Origin: Patella vulgata
Taxonomy: Eukaryota; Mollusca; Gastropoda; Patellidae
Length of the DNA stretch: 64,000 bases
Reading direction: 5' to 3'
NCBI RefSeq assembly: GCF_932274485.2
Contig: NC_065886.2
Span: forward strand, 40,845,501 to 40,909,500
The translations under genes were made by a program, and so were the position numbers. Shown piece by piece: positions 23,582 through 36,546 of the stretch; the stretch's first letter is position 1; the number at the start of each line of letters is the position of its first letter. The notes beneath the pieces were generated by a model, which saw only the letters and a list, made by a program, of their open reading frames with translations, ran no database searches and was not told the DNA's origin.

Positions 23582-24530
23582 GCTAATACCCGTTTATATA
23601 AACACGAATTATGCTTTCAGGAACATAATAGTCAACAGTGAGTAGACCAAGAGCCAGTGACGAAAAAACTGCCTCATAAGTAATAGAAGGTCTGACCATA
23701 TTAATTGGCAGCTATTGATAGGGCAAATTCAAAACATCCAGTCTTACGAGGTTCCAGTGGGGCCTTTGGCTGGGAGGGGCAGGTAAAAAGGGCTAAAATT
23801 TGCCTCATAAGTAATAGGATCAGAATTATTTCTTAAATGTTGCCATACAATGTATGAATATAAAAAAATATAAATCTGACCGGAAAAAGTGGGGCCAGGC
23901 CCTTTGCTGACTGGCTTAAAAAGTGCCGACGGGTGCCAAAATTTGCCTCATAAGTAATATAGTTGAAATTTGTGCCAAATGTTAGCTATGTATGAGCCGA
24001 TTCTAAAAATATCAAATCTGACTGGTTTCAGTGGGGCACGTCCCTAATCTGACCACTTAAAATCTGCCCGATCTGCCACGCCCACAAAAAAGGTGTAAAT
24101 TTGCATCATAAGTAATACGATCAGAAATAATTTTGAAATGTTGTGGTGCTATATCTGAATCTTAAAATGCAAAATCTGACCGGAAAAAATGGGGCCACGC
24201 CCCTTTCTGACTGCCCTAAAAAGTGTGGACGGGGGCCCAAAAATGCCTCATAAGTAATAAGATTGAAATTGGTCCCAAATGTTAGTTAATTGTGAGATTG
24301 TTCTAAAAATATCAAATGACTGGTTTCATTGGGGTAAACCCCTAATCTGACGACTTAAGTGTGCCTAATCTGCCACGCCCACAAATGGGGTAAAAATTTG
24401 CCTCATAAGTAATATGACTGAAACTGGTGTCAAATGTTAGCTGTGTATTAGTCGGTTCTAAAAATATAAAATCTGACTGGTATCAGTGGGGCATATCCCT
24501 AATCTGACTACTTAAATATCACAACCCACC
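23582..24530 (+). repeat. Left inverted end, made of ~145-bp subrepeats
   Basis: The phrase gcctcataagtaat recurs near 23672, 23809, 23945, 24245 and 24396, with a variant near 24103. The spacing is about 140-150 bp. Two monomer types alternate: one has ggatcagaattatttctt, the other gattgaaattggtgcc. Confidence 0.85.
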
Positions 24531-24882
24531 ACACCAGCAAGGTGAATACACATTTTGTTATCACTTAAGTTATATCCACGAATTCAAATTTGTGTCAAAT
24601 ATCTGTGAGTAGGTTCTGTTTGACTTATAAACCTTTCAGAATTTTCTATATCTGGCCTAATTTACACTTGTTAAATGACATAATCCATATGTGCAACAAA
24701 CAAACTTTTCTATTGTTGGTATATCTTCGTCATTCATATATTGGTGGCATCCAAAGTTGGAAAATTATTCTTGGGACTCTGAATTCTGAATTGCCCTAAG
24801 GACCTTTATTGGACAAAACTGCCCCATTCTGAAGAATGCAGCAGTGTAGTCACAGTCAGTGAACCAGTGAAAAGCTAGCACA

Positions 24883-27570
24883 TCACTGCATAATGAGGGA
24901 ACTAATTGTCTCAATATATATCAAATTATTTTGCGACTGTATTCCAACCACTATCCACACATTTCCAACACAAGGATTTCCAAGTAGAATGATCATAACA
25001 TCTGTTGCTATGGAACGGACAATAATATGTTTGGGCAGGTTTGTCGCAGCTATATGAAAAAACATTCTTGAATCTGCGTCTTCGTGCATACATGTCAATG
25101 TAGAATCATTGTTACACCGAAGAGACCCGTTTACATTTGTAAAATATAACAGTCCGTCCCGAGTTACATACACTGGCAAATAGTCAGTACCCATTCAATT
25201 GTTACCTATGTACTGCACAAGAGATTTTTTGAACTTGTCATTTTTGAATCCTGATGTAATATGATGTTTGGACCTTAAATGCTGTATTCTTGGTCTAGAT
25301 CTAAGGAACCAGCACGTCTATCTCTCTCTATGTCCTTTATCGATGGTTTTTAATTTGTCAAATACAGCATGGATCTCTTGACTCAACACACTAAATATTT
25401 TAACCAAAATATAATGAGCAATTGTTGCTGTGATCGTTTTTAATTTCTATCAAATACAGCATGGGTCTCTTGACTCGACACACTAAATATTTTAACCAAA
25501 ATATAATGAGCAATTGCACCAATTGTTGCTGTGAGGTCTCCAAGTAGATGAAGAAAAACCATTCTATCTATCACTATACAGTCAATCCATTTAGGCTCAC
25601 TAGACTATTCTGCTTTCAAGGGCCTCCAAAAGCAAAGATGTTTGAGTTGATATCATGGTTTTATATGGCATTGTGTGAGCGGATAAGATATAGTAATCAT
25701 CAGGTCTAATTTATTTTCGATAAAGCAATCTAATCACTATATCTTTCTCCATTTTCAACTGTAGCCTACATCTTGCCGTTCTTTTTCGTTTGTTTTAGGT
25801 ACCGTTAGATGCAGTTGGGCTTGGTTTTGACCGTTTTATGGGTTTATCAAATCATGAGGTTTCTGCAATTACTTCTAAAATAAATTTGTCACGAGACATG
25901 TTACCATTTTCAGAAACGTTTAAAAAGGAAATCTGTTGATTAATATTAATTAATATATCTTGATCCGCATTATTCTTGAATGGATTAGACATGTTTAGTA
26001 TTCCTTCAGTAATTTTGATGCTATGTGCTGTGTTCTTCTGAATATTAGCTTGTCTCAATTCAGAAGTTACATCTTTAGGTCTGGAAATGCCTAAATGTTC
26101 AAACTCCAACTATAGTTGCCCTGGTATAATTTATTGAGATATGGACCATCTCTGTCTAGCTGCTATGGAATTTCTATGATGATACTAATACCTGAAAAAC
26201 AATTAGCAGCATCTGCATTAACTGTCTGTTCTACGTATGGGAAGGACACCTCTTTGGAATTTGTCAGATATTCCAGGATGTGTTGCAACCAGAGAATCCA
26301 TCTGCCATAGTTTGGCTGATATAAACTGAAGAATAATCTTGACATTTCAAAGCGGCAATATGTAAATAAGTTGTTACCAACACGAATACCTCGTGAAAAA
26401 AGTGAAATATTCAAATTATTCTCACTTCCGTGTACCAATATTTGGCTGTTTTCCCATGTTCACTGGCCAGTGTCTTTTGTGCATAATCAATTATTTCATT
26501 ATTTCGTTGGAAACATTGTAGCTGTTGAAGAATTTGGTTCACAAAACTGTCTGAAATGTAATACCTCCAATAATAAAGCTAGCAAAGGGTGGATGCGTTT
26601 ACATCGATTATAGTGGGTACCTACTAAAAATCAAGTAAGAGAACCATCAGCTAATATCCCAGCTTTCCTCAATTACGAATGGTCCTTCAGATTCTTCAAT
26701 ATGCTTCCCAACAGTTTTGAAATATTCATTTGATAATAATAATAATAATCTATTTATAAAGCACTGAATATCCAACAAACTGGTAGCTCAAAAGCACTAT
26801 CTACCATTATGAAGAGGTTGTCAAATAAAGGACTTTCTGCAGTCTGAATTGTATATGCCATCTTTGCAATAGCCAAGTTATATGTCACTATCATGTATTC
26901 CTGACCACACTCTTCACCATTCTGTTGGAATCTCGTCATTGTTTCCAAAACAAAATCGAGGGAGGTTGGAGTTTGATTGATTTAAGGAAGATAACATATT
27001 TGTTGTTGAGGAAGGTTATCCTACCCACATTTGTGTATCAGTAGTTTCTAATGCATGTGATATCATCCATATGACATACAATATCTTGCCATCTGCACAA
27101 CTACTAGGAATAATAGATCTTCTGTGATAAATCCACAGTTAGTCATACTAAGCTTCTTCCTATATGGTTCCAGATTTAAAAGGATTGGAGTAAATGACCA
27201 TCTTGTCCGACAAACAGGAAGCTGGTTATAATTGTCAGTTGTTTCAGTACAGGCAGTACAGGTAACCAATGATATCTTCTGTAATCCATGTCGAACCATA
27301 CTCTGTTCTTACCGTGAACTGCATGTTAATTCGTCTCCAGTTCTTCAATGTCGTTGTAACTAACACGGTGTCCATAACGATTTAAAATTAAAATATCAAT
27401 TACTTTTCTTCGGCTTCCTGTTATACTCTTCATCGCCATTACAAGAGTCAAATGTTTGGACGTTTTAATTTTACCACACAAAACATTGTACATGGCATCT
27501 TGAGAAATTAATGCAATTTTTCTTACATTTTTCTCTGCGTTTCTTCTCTCTGGATGGGCTCTCCTAATAA
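24883..27570 (-). pseudogene. Decayed coding region of the long-inverted-end element
   Basis: Pieces in N- to C-terminal order are an upstream stretch near 27540-27360 (QDAMYNVLCGKIKTSKHL, NRYGHRVSYNDIEELET), then 26948-26754 (YNLAIAKMAYTIQTAESPLF), then 26438-26163 (LFFSLYQPNYGRWI), then 25194-24883 (HEDADSRMFFHIA, SIATDVMIILLG). I recall the order KTpKHi, GH..SYd, YdlAIak, NYaRWl, HEeADtr, DTDV in large uncharacterised proteins abundant in molluscs and cnidarians. The acidic pair HEDAD / TDV resembles PIN/FEN-type nuclease motifs; that link is inference. The region is broken in several places. Confidence 0.6.
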
Positions 27571-28324
27571 ATGAGTAAAAAGTCGATTACTAAATCTGGC
27601 ACAGAAAGCTATCCTTGAGTTATATCTTGCACAGTTAATTTTGATGACAATCTTGACTTTGGTACATTTAGTATTTCCTTACGTAATACGTATGCTATGT
27701 CACAAATCTTTGCATTTATCGATGATTTTCTAAGAACACCTCTTTAATGGCCTCCTCAACATTCATTCTTTTGTTATAAATGATATTTCCTTTAGTATTT
27801 GATGATAATAATGTCAATTTCTCTGATTCAAAGTAATTCACTATCTTCCTTTCAAAATTGAAAATAGTAAAATCACCAAACATATTATTCTCTTTGCTAC
27901 TTTACTCCGAAAACAGATTTGCAATGTACTGATTATACAGTTCTTTTGTTGTGTATACGTTTTCGTCTTCAATAATAAATAGATTCTTGTAAAAAAGATA
28001 ATGCCATGGCAGTCTTTGGCATCTGGTTATTCAAGTCTACGCTGGTAGTATTCGCCTACATGGGATATGTTTAGCCTCGTTCATCGCGTCGCTTCATACA
28101 AATGTTGGATATCAGAAGCCCAACTTTTCAAGGGTAAGATAATAACATCAATGTTGATTTAAATTGACCATTAAGTCGTGTTTGCAATGTAGAAAACTGG
28201 GGATGATATTGAGTTCAAGAATGATACCACTTGGAGGTCAGTCGTGCTGTATTGAATTTCCACTATGTTGTTGAAAACTGCAAATTAATAGTGGGGGCGT
28301 CAAACTAGTCAGCGTGAGTATTCA

Positions 28325-29198
28325 ACCTCTGGGTGGGTAATGACAATTAAGTGGTCAGATTAGGAGTTTGCCCCACAGAAACCCATCAGATTTAATATAT
28401 TTTTAGAACCGACTAATACATAGTTAACATTTGGCACCAGTTTCAGTCATATTGCTTATGAGGCAAATTTTTACCCCATTTGTGGGTGTGGCAGATTAGG
28501 CACATTTAAGGGGTCAGATTAGGGGTTTGCCCCAATGAAACCAGCCAGATTTGATATTTTTAGAAAAGTCTCATAATTAGCTAACATTTGGCTCCAATTT
28601 CAATCTTATTTTGCATTTTAAGATTCAGATATAGCACCACAACATTTCAAAACTATTTCTGATCGTATTACTTATGATGGAAATTTGGATCCTTTTTTGT
28701 GGGCGTGGCAGATCGGGCAGATTTTAAGTGGTCAGATTAGGGACATGGCCCACCGAAACCCGTCAGATTTGATATTTTTAGAATCGGCTTGTACATAGCT
28801 AACATTTGGCACCAATTTCAACTATATTACTTAGGCAGATTTTGGCCCCCGTCGGCACTTTTTAAGGCAATCAGAAAAGGGCATGGCCCCACGTTTTCCG
28901 GTCAGATTTATATTTTTTATATTCATACATTGTATGGCAACATTTTAGAAATTATTCTGATCCTATTACTTATGAGGCAAATTTTAGCCCTTTTTACCTG
29001 CCCCTCCCAGCCAAATGCCCCACTGGAACCTCGTAAGACTGGGTGTTTTGAATTTGCCCTATCAATAGCTTCCAATTAATATGGTCAAACCTTCTATTAC
29101 TTATAAGGCAGTTTTTTCGTCACTGGCTCTTGGACTACTCACTGTTGACTATTATGTTCCTGAAAGCATAATTCGTGTTTATATAAACGGGTATTAGC
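28325..29198 (-). repeat. Right inverted end
   Basis: This is the reverse complement of the left end, with the same subrepeat order (attacttatgaggcaaattt and variants). One monomer near 28600 appears shortened relative to the left arm. Confidence 0.85.
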
Positions 29199-29261
29199 CG
29201 ATATCCCAAAATATATAGATGACATATACTAAAGAATCGCACATTTATCTTTTTAGAAAGT

Positions 29262-29890
29262 GTCGAGCAATCAAACTGGTTATCTAATGTTAGTCTAAGC
29301 AGAAAATGTTCACGATCGAACTCAAAAGTTCATCACTCTCCATCAGTAAGAATAAAAGTTATCTTGTCCCAAAGCACCGACCAATGAAATTGCTTAGCTC
29401 TGGTTCCAAAGTCTCAACCGATAAAATTAGTGGACCATGCAAATGATTGAACACTGTCAGTCAAGGCATTCACCAAGTTTAAACATTCTACCTCAATAAA
29501 ATTCCAGTCTCGACCAGTCAGATTAAAGTATCTACTTAGCCTAAGCAGAAAATGCTCATCATCGAACTTATTTAAAGTATTGATGTATTGAAACTATAGA
29601 CAAAGTTTCATCACTATAATGAAACTAATCGAGCTCCGATGTCTCGACATATCAAATTGCTTATTGCTCTGCTTACCCTCTGCCGAAAATGCTTATTATC
29701 GACCTTAGTAAAGATATTGATGGGGGGTCTATAGGCTCCTGACTGTTCTCCAATCCAGTTTATATGAATTATTGTTTAGTAAAACGAAATATTGATATAA
29801 GGTTCGTCACTCTCACTGAATTAGAACCAAAGTTATCGTATCGCAAAACACCTACACCAAGTTTGAAATTTTATCCCAATTAGAAGGGGA
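29262..29890 (+). repeat. Family B mobile repeat, degraded copy
   Basis: Recurrent phrases are caaattgcttagctctg, aagcagaaaatgctcatcat, agtttcatcactctcact and aaagttatcgtgtccc. The same phrases recur at 62330-62797 and, inverted, at 32035-32300. The terminal microsatellite and hairpin are missing here. Confidence 0.65.
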
Positions 29891-29929
29891 GTTAGTTAGT
29901 CTTCTGCTTTCTTCTAAAGGTGGATGGAC

Positions 29930-30115
29930 AAGGATAAGGGTCGCCTGTCCAACCTCGTGGGTTTTCTGCGGGTCCTCCCACTGCTAAAGGACCCTACGCG
30001 CAAGCGAATTATTGAAATAAAATTGAACCATATGTTAATCCCGAAATGACCTAGTTTGTGTCGAGTGGACGTTAGACCCCATGTTGCCCCCTCTCTCTCT
30101 TTCTCTCTAAAGGCC
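29930..30115 (+). mobile_element. SINE S1, 5'-truncated
   Basis: It begins within the body (gggtcgcctgtccaacctcg) and continues through gaaatgacctagtttgtgtc and gtggacgttagaccccat to a (TCTC)n tail. Confidence 0.8.
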
Positions 30116-30468
30116 GGGGATAAAAACGGACTATAAAGTAGTTAAAAGTTTAAATTATACCCCCCGATACTTATTTGATGGCAAATGTCAATGATAACGG
30201 AAATTCCAAATATATATATGAAGCCTATCCTCCAGAAATAGAACTAAAGATAGCTGTAACTTCCTGAATTGGACATCAATATAAAACAACACGTACACAT
30301 GTGGGTTTGCACTGACAAAATATCCTTCACTTAATGGTAACATACCACTCTAAAAATGTATTATATTCACAAATATTTGCCAAAGTGTCAAACATTTCTA
30401 ACTGCTGGTATCAGATAGCAAGCCGGAATATATTCGCTATCTTAAATGATTTATCCTGTTTAACACAT

Positions 30469-30797
30469 TAAAGATGATCTTGGAAATTGAATATAAAGAA
30501 AATTTCAATCAAATTACTCGTTTCTGAGCGAAGTTATAAAGCTATGAAGTGTTTACAATATAGCCTCGATTGCCAAGTACCATTGTTAAAATAATACACA
30601 CGGTCTCGGTTATTCATTTCTAAATTAAATTATTAAATAAGGATGTGTTTTAATCAAATTAAAAATCGCGAATATCCGAAGGTAGTTGATTATGGACTTG
30701 TCATGTTAAAAAATGTCTCATTAATAATTTATAACATTTAAAGCTAAAAGAGAGACATGCAATAAGCAGATTTAGCTCTTATATAATGCATCTTTAA
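30469..30797 (-). mobile_element. MITE family M (copy 4)
   Basis: The ends are ttaaagatgatct and ataatgcatctttaa, with the interior in reverse orientation (gacatgcaataagcagattt). Confidence 0.7.
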
Positions 30798-30799
30798 TA

Positions 30800-31260
30800 A
30801 CGTTAAAGACCAGTGTGATCAAAATATGCTGTTGTGGCTTTAAAATGATGTTTTAGAATCAAGATCACTAATAATACAAACACTGAAGCGAGAATTTGCT
30901 TTCCGAAACGTGACAATAGGCAGATAATATGACTGGCGAAGGAAGCAACAGATGTCGAATCGTGAGTTTTTATGTGATTACATAAATCAGATTGCATGTG
31001 GGTGCAGTTTACTTTGCACTTGGTGCATGCTTACGCGGCCACATCAAATATTATTGACTAAAGTTTTTAACCAAGATTGAGAAATTACTGAAACGAATAA
31101 TACCCTGCGATCCATTTATCAAATGTATTGAGGGGAAAGGAAGAACAGATAATGCTAGAAAATCTAAAGATTTTGTATTTTACTATCAATAAAATCAGTC
31201 AGAGCTCATTAATCAGGGATACATCTGCGTGCGCTTAAAATAGCCTTTGACAGTTAGGAA
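30800..31260. repeat. Old duplicated segment, partner of 15640-16130
   Basis: Collinear matches include gatgttttagaatcaagatc, aatttgctttccgaaacgtg, aggcagataatatgactgg and gaaaatctaaagatttt, each with a counterpart in the same order in 15640-16130. Identity is moderate and coding capacity absent. Confidence 0.6.
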
Positions 31261-32034
31261 CCGAAGAAGAATAGGCGGAAACAACACCTTCCGTCCAAAC
31301 CTCTTCCAACAAATATCGTACATGTAACCATAGGAATAAGTAATTGTCAAAAGATAATTGGCGCGACATAAAACTCTATTTCATGTCTTTCTCACTGCTT
31401 GTGTTTACCACACTGTTTTCGTTTTAACTATTTATTTTGATTCCTAAATTGTTAATATGTAGTGTTTTCCGAAATTATATCTGAATTATCACCTTTGACG
31501 TTGACATTATGTGACTTGCAGACTATCACCGTCAAAAATCGCCATTTATCAGACGACCACCTTCAAGACGGATCTGTAATATTATCAGTGTGTAACAGAA
31601 TATCAGTTTGTAAACATCAGTTTTACACACAAGTAATAAATGAATCTAATGACGAAAAATAAACACATGTTGACATACATGTATATAGTTGGCTTTGCGA
31701 TTTAATGAATTAAACATTGCCAAATTTCGTTTGGAGGTTGTTTGGTGTCTGGATTGGCCTGCTCCCATGAGTTGTTTTAAAGAAGTTGGGATGATGGGGG
31801 TAATATTTTCCGAACTGTCATTTACTGTAGTAAATTTCTATTACCTGGATGGGGGTAATGCTGTTTCAATAAAACAAATTTTGGTTCACCTAATCAGATA
31901 TTCCGGAGGTCTTCATATATCACAACGGTGCATACCTTTTTTCCCATCGCCTTTCGAAGAAAGTAAGGGTCTAGTAAATTGGGTATGTCCGCAAGTCTGT
32001 CACACTTTTTGAGGCCCAATAACTTCCCTAAATG
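31261..32034. other. Gene-free stretch
   Basis: A 107-codon open stretch at 31689-32012 shows no domain or splice context and overlaps a minus-strand one, so it is not called. Confidence 0.35.
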
Positions 32035-32300
32035 AGCTAGAATGTTCAACCTCTTGGTGTAGGTGTATATTAGGCGAAGGCCTTGATGGAGTTCGAAGAT
32101 GAACATTTTCTTCTTTAAGCAGAGATAAGCAATTTGATTGGTTGATGTTGTGGGACAAAATGACTTTTTGTCCTAATTACTAATTAAGTGTGAGTGATGG
32201 AACTTGGTGTATAGTTTCATTTCATCAATACCTTGATTAAGTTCGATAATGAGCATATTCTCTCAGGGTAAGCAGAGCGATAAATAATTGAAGAGCCCCG
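32035..32300 (-). repeat. Family B mobile repeat, inverted fragment
   Basis: The reverse complement of family B phrases is present: cttggtgtaggtgtatatta, ttgatggagttcgaagatga, agataagcaatttgattggt. Confidence 0.65.
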
Positions 32301-32659
32301 GAACGATCTAAGTCAATTTTTCAACGAACCCCAGTTAATGGCGCCATTTGGTAGCAAATAGTATAGGCTTTCTGTGAAACAATCTATCCGGTAAAAACGA
32401 TCGGAGTCCCATCGAACCAAGGCCCTTCTGAAATGCCCCCCCCCCCCGGACAAATAAATCCATCGTACCCTTTATTTAACCTTAATGTGCCTGCAAAGTT
32501 GAAGTCAGTTGTACTGGTAATTATGGTTAGTATTAAACATCATTAAACCCACTCGTCCAAAAGTCTGTTTTGCCTTTTATTCGAAAAGACAACCAGCGGC
32601 TGCCAGGCAGGATACGCCCACATTTTCGAGAGATGGATAGAAAACAAGCTAAAACGAAA

Positions 32660-33550
32660 GTGATTTTTCCTACAATCAAGGGCCATAATTCAGGAAATGA
32701 CAATTCGATATGCGCAAATATCGAAAGAAACCAAGATCTTTGAGTTATAAACTTACATTTCAAGTTTCAACAAAATCGGATAAAAATTGTGACCTCTATA
32801 GGGTCCACAACCTTGATATACAATATTTTTACGCAATTTGAGAACGAGGGGCGGCCATTTTGTCTGTCAGTTTTGGGCCGATTTTCACGAAATTCGAACT
32901 CAACCGACCTTAGGGTTTAACTGTGATATAAAAATACGGTTTTTTAAATCGGATAAAAATTGTGACCTCTATAGGGTCCACAACCTTGATATACCATATT
33001 TTCACGCTATTTGAGAACGAACGGCGGCCATTTTGTTTGTCAGTTTTGGGCCGATTTTCACGAAATTCGAACTCAACCGCCCTTAGGGTTTAACGGTGAT
33101 ATAATAATACGGTTTTTAAATCGGATAAAAATTATGACCTCTATAGGGTCCACTAGCCAAAAAACGTGTTTTTACGTACAATCAGGTGCCATAATTCAGG
33201 AAGTTACGGTCCGATATGCGCGAATATCGAAAGAAACCGAGATCTTTGGGTTATAAACTTATATTTCAAGTTTCAACAAAATCGGATAAAAATTGTGACC
33301 TCTACAGTGTTCACAAGCCAAAAACGTGATTTTTCGTACAATCAGGGGCCATAATCCATGAAGTTACGGTCCGATAGATGCCAATATCGAAAGGAACCGA
33401 GATCTTAGGGTGATGAACCTATATTTCAAGTTTCATTAAAATCGGATATAAATTGTGACCTGTAGACTGTTCACAAACAATTGTGGACGGACGGACGGAC
33501 GGACAGGGGCGACAATATACGTCCACATGAAAATGTGGGCGTATAAAAAT
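32660..33550 (+). repeat. Family A satellite-type mobile repeat, array A3
   Basis: It starts with the same first-monomer variant as A2 (gtgatttttcctacaatcaa). Internal anchors lie near 33175, and the closing monomer begins near 33335 (ccataatccatgaagtt). It ends with four GGAC-type repeats, the stem-loop at 33518-33543 and taaaaat. Its internal part is shorter than in A2. Confidence 0.9.
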
Positions 33551-36540
33551 GTGGCTTACTTCGTTCTTACCCTGGACTCTTCAAATTCATTATTCAAAAC
33601 GTATAAGAGAATACATCTAGGAATCGTTTCAAACGATTTTCCAAATATAATCTGTAATCCTCGCTATATTTAATTTCTGCAACTGAGCATAATTTTTCCT
33701 AGAAATCCCATTGCTAAATTACTTAATTGTGGTGTTAAATTACTTAATTGTGGTGCCTACTTGGTACCCTTTCCTATACCAAGTATTTGTTTTACGGAAT
33801 GATTCGTATAACTTTGAGGATGAATTTATATTTTAAATCTCTAATGACTGCATTCACGATGGTTGCTCAGTGTTACAAACATCAATGGTTGCGAAAAGGT
33901 CACCATCATTTAGATGTAATAACAAAATCTATGTCATTCCGAATAAACGATTTCACGTTTGACACGTACGGCCTAAGTAAGATATCTATGGCATCTGATT
34001 GACTATTAGTTGAACAGCACAGACCGGCAATTATTGGTTTGAATGGGAGATAGTCTGGTTGAAAACACTGAATTCGGCATGTTGGTGTTTAACGGACTCC
34101 TTGATCATCATGGATTTTCGGAATACCATAAAACTGGCTTGTTTGTACTCGAGTCGGTGCACGAACGTGACAAATGCATCAATTACTTAACCAAGATCCT
34201 ACAGAAGATGGTCATATATATATACCCACACTTTGTCACAGATCGCATTTGTTCTGTTGCGATATTTTTGTATTCTTTGATAACTTTCTTTCTGTTTTAT
34301 TGGAAGTTTGATCGAAGACTGTACAAAGTAGTTGACGCTATCGGTTGGTTCAGTATTAATTAACTAGATTATATACGGCCCTTGTTGATTGCTTGCTGTG
34401 TAATCTACTGTCCGCAGGTATGTCTAATGGGTTTTGTTTGTGTGTAGTGCGGTCCTTCTGCATTTAAAATTTTCTTTTTAAAGGACATGTAGCTCTATTC
34501 TTTGGGGCCTTTAAATAGACGAAAACGGGTCCTAAAACACATGTGGCAAATTAATACAATATGCGTGTATATAAAGTGATTTCCATTTAATGATTGAACA
34601 TTCTATTGTAATGTCTCACCAATAATTTTCCGTGAAATACGTGAACAGTCCAAGCTGAACGACAGTCGTTTGTGCCTGCTTCGTCCGTTCTACCCGGGTT
34701 TGTTGAAATTATTATATTTGTGAATCAGACATTGCTAGGAGGGAAATTTGGTCCGAACAGAGAGGCTACGGACTATTCTTAATTGCAACTGCCTGGGTTT
34801 TTCTTGGTGCACGCCAACGTACACACGAGACCTCGGTTTTGCATCCTCCACACACTAACGACTGGGCGAGTCGGAGCTTTACTGGCTGAGCCACATAAGT
34901 TCTGTATGAATTAAATCTATTATTTTCTTGGTGTAACTCGCCCATTGCCCCTGGGGTATGTCTTATTAATAAGGTACGTCAACTAACAAAATCATGGGGG
35001 ATTTTTAATGCTTAGTCTATTCAGTTATAACACTCTGTGGAGGGAAAACTAATATCTGTACGTGTTGATACCACTTTGCGTATTCTTTCAAAAGGTTAAA
35101 AAAAAAGCTGTTCTGCTTCATCTAAGGCACAGCCCTTTCCACCGAGTCTTAGTACTTGGATATAGTGTTGGGTATAGTTAAATAATGAATATACAGGGGT
35201 ATTTGGGCTAGGGGCCTGTCTAGGAATTTTAGTGGGGACAATGTCATATTTGACGGAGACCTTCGAGAATTACCCGCGAATTTTATAAAATGAGAACCTC
35301 TTAGAAAATATTCCTGCTCATTTTGGTGCATACATGTATAGGATTAAAGTAGAGTGAGGCTACAACAGATTTATATGATCCCCTCGCTTAAAGCGATCAA
35401 TACTTGGATAGTTTCAGGCCGCCGTGTTGGGTGGTTTATCTGGTCTTGAATAAAATCGCATGCAAGTAAAAGAAACTGTAGCCGTCCAATATGTATACGT
35501 TTCGCGTATAACACAATATGTGCATTTACATACTCTTTCCCTCCTTTACGCTCGATTTTGTTGGATAACAAAATGGGCGGACATTATGCTCTTAAGTTGG
35601 GGATGTCCTATCTTAAAATCAATTTAAGTTAAAATGTTTTCTGAATCAACTATTTTAAGTTAAGATACAATATCATCGTAGTAAAATGTTTAATATCGTT
35701 TTATATATAAACCTCGCCTAAGCCAGCTGACCTAACCTGTGAAATCCTCGGACCATGAACTCCCAGCGTCGGAACAATGATCTTTTAAAATCCTTATTTA
35801 ATTCATCTGAACTTTAATTGCGACAGTTTACTGTAACGGTGCTTGGTGAATTGGTTAAAGGGACACTACTCTATCTGTCTTTGGGATGCAGACCACCTAT
35901 AGGTTTTCCTGGTTCAGTACGTTCGAATGTATAGTCTTTTCTCTCACTCCCGCGTTCTCCCCTTTTGTTTGTATGACCATTTGTGTTGATCTGTTAGTCC
36001 ATAATTTAAGCGGGGGGTTTTAATTGACATTTTCTGCTAGGTTTTGATCGATATTCATGAATGATAACAGAGCTAATGTCTACCTCCCAAACAGAGCTGT
36101 CTTGTCTTTCAGTCCACACTAACCTCTACTAACGACTCATTTGACTACGCTACCAAGATTCTTGGTATGGGTAGACAATGATAAACAATACACTGGAAAC
36201 CAAATAAATCATAATATATTTCTTTCTATTACTATAATAAAATAGAAATGGGGTCGTAAAATAATAAAATATATACAAATAAACACGGAACTCTTTCTTG
36301 ATCACGTTGTTAGAGGGTCGAAATACGAACTGTGCATGTCATCGTGCTAATTTTTGAATATATACACGTGGATCTGTATACCTTTATAACGTGATCGTGA
36401 AGCCTAATAAATTTACAAACCAAACATGCAAATTTATATTTTTTTGATTTTTTTTTTTTTTGAGGGGTAGTAATTGATGACATTTTCTAATAAAATTGAC
36501 TAAAATGGATAAAGTGTTTATATATCGCCAGGAACTTTTC
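33551..36540. other. Gene-free stretch
   Basis: Open stretches at 33748-34002 and 34043-34363 have no recognisable domain. A diverged antisense SINE S2 lies at 34735-34890 (ggtgcacgccaacgtacaca, then ggctgagccaca). The rest is AT-rich and unassigned. Confidence 0.4.
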
Positions 36541-36546
36541 TAACAA

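Larger units (their letters stand above)
23582..29198 (-). mobile_element. 5.6 kb element with very long inverted ends, family unassigned
   Basis: The outer ends are GCTAATACCCGTTTATATAA on the left and its complement on the right. The inverted repeats run about 900 bp on each side (23582 to about 24530 and about 28325 to 29198). The flanks read CGATTA and CGATAT, so a 4-6 bp target copy is possible but not clean. The interior carries decayed minus-strand coding pieces (24883-27570). The copy is broken. The superfamily cannot be named from what I can see. Confidence 0.8.

Noticed and set aside
24883-27570. Polinton assignment for the long-inverted-end element
   Set aside because: Long inverted ends and a possible short target copy would fit, but no DNA polymerase B, integrase or capsid-type sequence was seen.
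33748-34363. Two adjacent open stretches of 84 and 106 codons
   Set aside because: No domain, signal peptide or splice context. Parts resemble dispersed repeat sequence near 14.7 kb and 30.9 kb.
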